Source of the DNA: an uncultured bacterium
Lineage (GTDB): Bacteria; Verrucomicrobiota; Kiritimatiellia; RFP12; UBA1067
Assembly (NCBI GenBank): GCA_902773475.1
Contig: CACYEO010000094.1
Coordinates: forward strand, 1-7,554
Reading direction: 5' to 3'
Length of the DNA stretch: 7,554 nt
The notes below the pieces were generated by a model. It was not told where the DNA came from, did no database searches, and saw only the letters and a program-made list of their open reading frames with translations. Each line of letters begins with the position of its first letter. Position 1 is the stretch's first letter. A program made the translations under genes and the position numbers. Positions 5,448-7,554 of the stretch are shown here, in pieces.

Positions 5448-6725
5448 TCAGTCCACTTTCACGGGATTGAAATTCTCTTTCCACGGCAGGCCCTGCCTGT
5501 TCAATTCCGCCATGAACGGATCGGGGTCGAACTCTTCGCAGGTGTGGACGCCTTTTTCCGTCCACTTCCCTTCAAGGAACATCTTCGCGCCGATCATGGC
5601 CGGAACACCCGTCGTGTAGCTTATCGCCTGGGAGCCCACCTCCGCGTAGCACTCCTGGTGGTCGCAGATGTTGTATACGTAGTAGTCGACGGGCCTGCCG
5701 TCCTTCATTCCGTGGAAGATGCAGCCGATGTTCGTCTTGCCTTTCGTGCGCGGCCCGAGCGACGCGGGATCGGGAAGCAGCGCCTTCAGGAATTCTATCG
5801 GCACGATCTTCGTCCCGTTGAAGTCCACAGGATCGATGCGCGTCATGCCTACGTTCTCGAGGCACTTCAGGTGGGTCAGGTAGCTCTGGCCGAACGTCAT
5901 GAAGAAACGGATGCGCTTTATACCCCTCAGGTTGCAGCCCAGGGATTCGAGTTCTTCGTGGTGCAGGAGGTACATGTCTTTCTTCCCGACGCCTTCGAAA
6001 TCGTATTCGCGCTTGATCGCCATCGGCGCGGTCTCGACCCACCAGCCTTTGTCGAACGCCTTCTTGTTCTCGACGGCGACTTCCGGCCTGTCGTCCTTCG
6101 GGTCGGCGACCCAGTACGAGCCTTTCGCCGCCACTTCGCGGATGTTGATTTCGGGATTGAAGTTCGTCGCGAAAGGATAGCCGTGGTCGCCGCCGTTGCA
6201 GTCTAGGATGTCGAGCGTCTCTATCGTGTCGAAGTAGTGCTTCTGCGCGTATGCGGAAAACACCTGCGTCACGCCGGGATCGAACCCGCAGCCGAGAATG
6301 GCGGTCAGGCCAGCCTTCTCGAACTTCTCGCGGTACGCCCACTGCCACGAATACTCGAAATGCGCTTCGTCCGGCGGCTCGTAGTTGGCGGTGTCCAGAT
6401 AGCTGACGCCCGCCTCTAGGCACGCGTCCATTATCGCGAGATCCTGATAGGGGAGCGCGATGTTCATCACAAGGTCTGGCTTGAAATCCCTTATCGCCGC
6501 AACTGTCGCGGACACGTCCATCGCGTCAAGCCGCGCGGTGGATATCTTCGTTTTCGCGCCGTTCTCTCCGAACCCGCGTTTTTCGATGTTTTCTTTCACG
6601 GCGTCGCAGCGCGCCTTCGTGCGCGATGCGATCAGGAGTTCCCCGAACACGCCGGGGTTCTGCGCCATTTTCGCGGCGGCGACGCCGGCGACTCCGCCGG
6701 CGCCTATGAGCATGACTTTGGCCAT
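5448..6725 (-). CDS. Carboxynorspermidine synthase (saccharopine dehydrogenase family)
   Basis: This 425-aa cytoplasmic enzyme should reductively condense aspartate semialdehyde with a diamine (diaminopropane or putrescine), using NADPH, to give carboxynorspermidine or carboxyspermidine, the step before decarboxylation to norspermidine or spermidine. The N-terminus is a Rossmann strand and loop, VMLIGAGGVAG (4-14). The body carries stretches I recognise from this enzyme group: ILGCGFDPGVTQVF (143-156), DILDCNGGDHGYPFATNFNPEINIREV (172-198), HHEELESL (255-262), IRFFMTFGQSYLTHLK (272-287), KGKTNIGCIF (328-337), VGSQAISYTTGVPAMIGA (363-380) and EEFDPDPFM (397-405). Compared with the proteins I recall, about 20 residues around 206-228 appear extra. 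The partner decarboxylase is not in the window. A match to the 16S tail supports the ATG at 6725. Saccharopine dehydrogenase proper is the less likely alternative. Confidence 0.88.
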   Translation of the reverse strand: MAKVMLIGAGGVAGVAAAKMAQNPGVFGELLIASRTKARCDAVKENIEKRGFGENGAKTKISTARLDAMDVSATVAAIRDFKPDLVMNIALPYQDLAIMDACLEAGVSYLDTANYEPPDEAHFEYSWQWAYREKFEKAGLTAILGCGFDPGVTQVFSAYAQKHYFDTIETLDILDCNGGDHGYPFATNFNPEINIREVAAKGSYWVADPKDDRPEVAVENKKAFDKGWWVETAPMAIKREYDFEGVGKKDMYLLHHEELESLGCNLRGIKRIRFFMTFGQSYLTHLKCLENVGMTRIDPVDFNGTKIVPIEFLKALLPDPASLGPRTKGKTNIGCIFHGMKDGRPVDYYVYNICDHQECYAEVGSQAISYTTGVPAMIGAKMFLEGKWTEKGVHTCEEFDPDPFMAELNRQGLPWKENFNPVKVD

Positions 6726-6727
6726 TT

Positions 6728-6738
6728 GATCACCTCTT
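6728..6738 (-). promoter_or_regulatory. Strong Shine-Dalgarno site of the carboxynorspermidine synthase gene
   Basis: The minus strand reads AAGAGGTGATC. Nine bases (GAGGTGATC) match the complement of the conserved 16S rRNA tail GATCACCTC, an unusually long pairing; the GAGG core is 7 nt from the ATG. It fixes the start at 6725 and predicts high translation. Confidence 0.8.
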
Positions 6739-6755
6739 GCGGTTTGAACGCGCCG

Positions 6756-6764
6756 ATTATACCA
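6756..6764 (-). promoter_or_regulatory. Putative extended -10 promoter of the carboxynorspermidine synthase gene
   Basis: The minus strand reads TGGTATAAT: a consensus TATAAT hexamer (6761-6756) preceded by TG-N. It predicts a transcript start near 6749 and a leader of about 24 nt that just contains the Shine-Dalgarno site. No matching -35 box is seen in the GC-rich DNA upstream, which is compatible with an extended -10 promoter. Confidence 0.7.
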
Positions 6765-6803
6765 AACGCGCGCCCGCCGCGCGAGCGCGTTTCATTTTCC
6801 GCA

Positions 6804-6853
6804 GCAAAAAGAAGACGGCGGCGCCTCCGGGCTTTCGCACCATGCGCCGCCGT
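6804..6853 (-). terminator. Rho-independent terminator of the small secreted protein gene
   Basis: Reading the minus strand, ACGGCGGCGC (6853-6844) pairs perfectly with GCGCCGCCGT (6824-6815) across a 19-nt loop and is followed by CTTCTTTTTGC (6814-6804). The stem lies about 45 nt after the stop at 6899. The loop is longer than usual but the 10-bp GC-only-but-one stem and T-rich tail fit an intrinsic terminator, separating this gene from the next one downstream. Confidence 0.7.
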
Positions 6854-6866
6854 GCCGGCCGTCAAT

Positions 6867-6882
6867 GCGGTCTCAAGACCGC
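6867..6882. repeat. Small hairpin GCGGTC-TCAA-GACCGC
   Basis: A perfect 6-bp inverted repeat with a 4-nt loop lies between the stop at 6899 and the terminator. It has no T tract. The 10-mer GCGCCTCCGG occurs at 6821 and again at 6881, at the edge of this hairpin, exactly 60 nt apart. Together with the terminator stem this makes a compact folded 3' region and could belong to a dispersed intergenic repeat. Confidence 0.5.
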
Positions 6883-6898
6883 GCCTCCGGCTGTCTGT

Positions 6899-7363
6899 TC
6901 AGAATTCCATCTCGACTTTCCACTCGCCGTCTTCTTTCACAAGCTTGACAGGCTCCTCGGCAGATTCTTCCTTGCCCGTCTCTTCGTCCTTGGCGGAAAG
7001 GACGATTACGACAGTGGCCTTGTCGCCGTCGATCTTGACCGCATCCTTGTCCTTCTTGACCGAAATCTTCACCCCGGACTTCTCTGCCGCTTTTTTCGTA
7101 TCTTCGCCTTCTTCTTTCATCGCAGCTTCGAGAGCTTCGAAAAGGCTCTGCGCCTTCTTGGTCACGAGCTTTTTCGCCGCCGCCATATCGGCCTTGACCA
7201 GCGTCGCTTCCGCGAACTTGACCGCAACGGCTTCAGGGCTCTTGGGGTCGACCGCAGGCGCGGACTTGGACGATGTGGATCCGGAGGACGACGACTTGTC
7301 GCCGTAGCCGGCGAGTACGGCGGCGCAGAGTGCGATGGCAATGCAAGATACGAGTTTCTTCAT
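6899..7363 (-). CDS. Small secreted NTF2-like / DUF4878-like protein with a Tyr in place of the lipobox Cys
   Basis: This 154-aa protein begins with a signal peptide (MKKLVSCIAIALCAAVLAG) followed by a Ser-rich linker (residues 24-33) and a single domain from about residue 40. The domain starts SPEAVAVKFAEATLVKADMAAAKKLVTKKAQ, a helical start, and ends with strands DGDKATVVIVLSAKD and EPVKLVKEDGEWKVEMEF, the pattern of DUF4878/NTF2-like lipoproteins of unknown function. Such proteins normally read LAGCGDKS; here it is LAGYGDKS with Tyr20 encoded by TAC at 7304-7306, one base from TGC, so the lipid anchor would be lost. The ATG at 7363 has AAGGA at 7372-7376; an upstream in-frame ATG at 7411 would only add a charged 16-residue extension ahead of the signal peptide. 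It is rich in Lys, Glu and Ala. A terminator follows and a promoter-like motif precedes it, so it seems to be a single-gene unit. Confidence 0.75.
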   Translation of the reverse strand: MKKLVSCIAIALCAAVLAGYGDKSSSSGSTSSKSAPAVDPKSPEAVAVKFAEATLVKADMAAAKKLVTKKAQSLFEALEAAMKEEGEDTKKAAEKSGVKISVKKDKDAVKIDGDKATVVIVLSAKDEETGKEESAEEPVKLVKEDGEWKVEMEF

Positions 7364-7426
7364 TTTCTTTTTCCTTTTTGCTGTTGTGATATTGCGATGC
7401 GTCTTATGCACCGCCCTTTGTTTGCA

Positions 7427-7435
7427 AGTTTACCA
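7427..7435 (-). promoter_or_regulatory. Putative extended -10 promoter of the small secreted protein gene
   Basis: The minus strand reads TGGTAAACT, identical over 9 bases to the motif before the BamD-like gene. It predicts a start near 7420 and a leader of about 57 nt. A partial -35 (TTGCGT, 7455-7450, 3 of 6 matches) lies 17 nt upstream. Confidence 0.5.
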
Positions 7436-7460
7436 GATACGCCAGGCCGACGCAAATGAC

Positions 7461-7507
7461 ACCCTTATCCCCACCCTTATCCCGGAAAATCCGGGATAAA
7501 TTATCCC
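7461..7507. promoter_or_regulatory. Cluster of TTATCCC boxes with a central palindrome, operator-like
   Basis: TTATCCC occurs at 7465, 7477 and 7501, and inverted (GGGATAA) at 7493. The first two lie in direct 12-nt repeats (ACCCTTATCCC at 7461 and 7473). The second and the inverted box form a perfect palindrome, TTATCCCGGA-AAA-TCCGGGATAA (7477-7499). It stands 26-80 nt upstream of the -10 motif of the small secreted protein, a typical place for regulator binding. It may instead serve a gene beyond the right edge. Confidence 0.5.
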
Positions 7508-7554
7508 ATATATCTGTCAAAGCCCTATAAAATAGGGACGAAATAAATTTAAGC
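7508..7554. other. AT-rich right edge with a small palindrome, no gene seen
   Basis: The last bases are far more AT-rich than the rest. They hold the inverted repeat CCCTAT-AAA-ATAGGG (7523-7537) and a perfect TTGACA hexamer on the minus strand (7520-7515) that has no -10 box at the usual distance. No coding frame is supported. This is probably the intergenic region before the next gene. Confidence 0.5.

Noticed and set aside
4079..5470. 463-codon plus-strand open frame
   Set aside because: It is Arg/Ala-rich and antisense to the LptE-like and BamD-like genes, with no motif or signal of its own.
5412..6206. 264-codon plus-strand open frame
   Set aside because: It is antisense to the carboxynorspermidine synthase, whose family motifs run through the whole region.
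7364..7411. Upstream ATG at 7411 as the start of the small secreted protein
   Set aside because: It would put 16 polar and basic residues before a complete signal peptide; the ATG at 7363 has a Shine-Dalgarno at proper distance.
7500..7520. TTGACA (minus strand, 7520-7515) with GATAAT (7505-7500) as a promoter
   Set aside because: The spacing is only 9 nt, far below the usual 16-18.

Overview
The window is a high-GC stretch of a Gram-negative bacterial chromosome. It carries signal-peptide and lipoprotein genes, an LptE-like and a BamD-like outer-membrane factor, and a carboxynorspermidine-type dehydrogenase. The protein styles (GH2 plus lipoprotein mutarotase, PaaI thioesterase with an MGG motif, S23-type four-helix-bundle protein between heptamer repeats) suggest the PVC group, perhaps Kiritimatiellota/Verrucomicrobiota/Lentisphaerota. 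That placement is inference only; no rRNA or other marker gene is present.

Layout: positions 1-2035 hold a plus-strand operon joined by two 4-nt ATGA overlaps. It consists of the 3' end of a glycoside hydrolase family 2 enzyme, a lipoprotein aldose 1-epimerase and a PaaI-like hotdog thioesterase. The first two fit release of a sugar from a glycan followed by mutarotation; the role of the thioesterase is unclear. Positions 2721-7363 hold four separately spaced or clustered minus-strand units: a small secreted NTF2-like/DUF4878-like protein, a carboxynorspermidine synthase, then a tight cluster of a BamD-like TPR protein, an LptE-like lipoprotein and a GT4 glycosyltransferase. This last cluster looks like cell-envelope assembly.

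The two blocks converge at about 2036-2720, and this gap holds the most unusual part of the window. A 125-aa S23-type four-helix-bundle (23S rRNA intervening-sequence-like) gene sits between two long arrays of 7-bp units. The left array (18 units of AATAGGN type, no indels) starts 1 nt after the thioesterase stop and ends exactly at the start codon. The right array (about 19 units of NCCTATT type) is its inverted counterpart and contains a canonical G-quadruplex motif on the minus strand. It ends against a perfect 18-bp-arm palindrome that contains the stop codon of the glycosyltransferase. The whole looks like a compact cassette with inverted heptad-repeat ends inserted between two convergent genes.

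Other points: a shared minus-strand extended -10-like motif TGGTA(A/T)A(A/C)T lies before three genes; a GC-rich terminator follows the small secreted protein; a cluster of TTATCCC boxes and palindromes lies at the right edge; and the small secreted protein has a lipobox-like LAG motif followed by Tyr instead of Cys.
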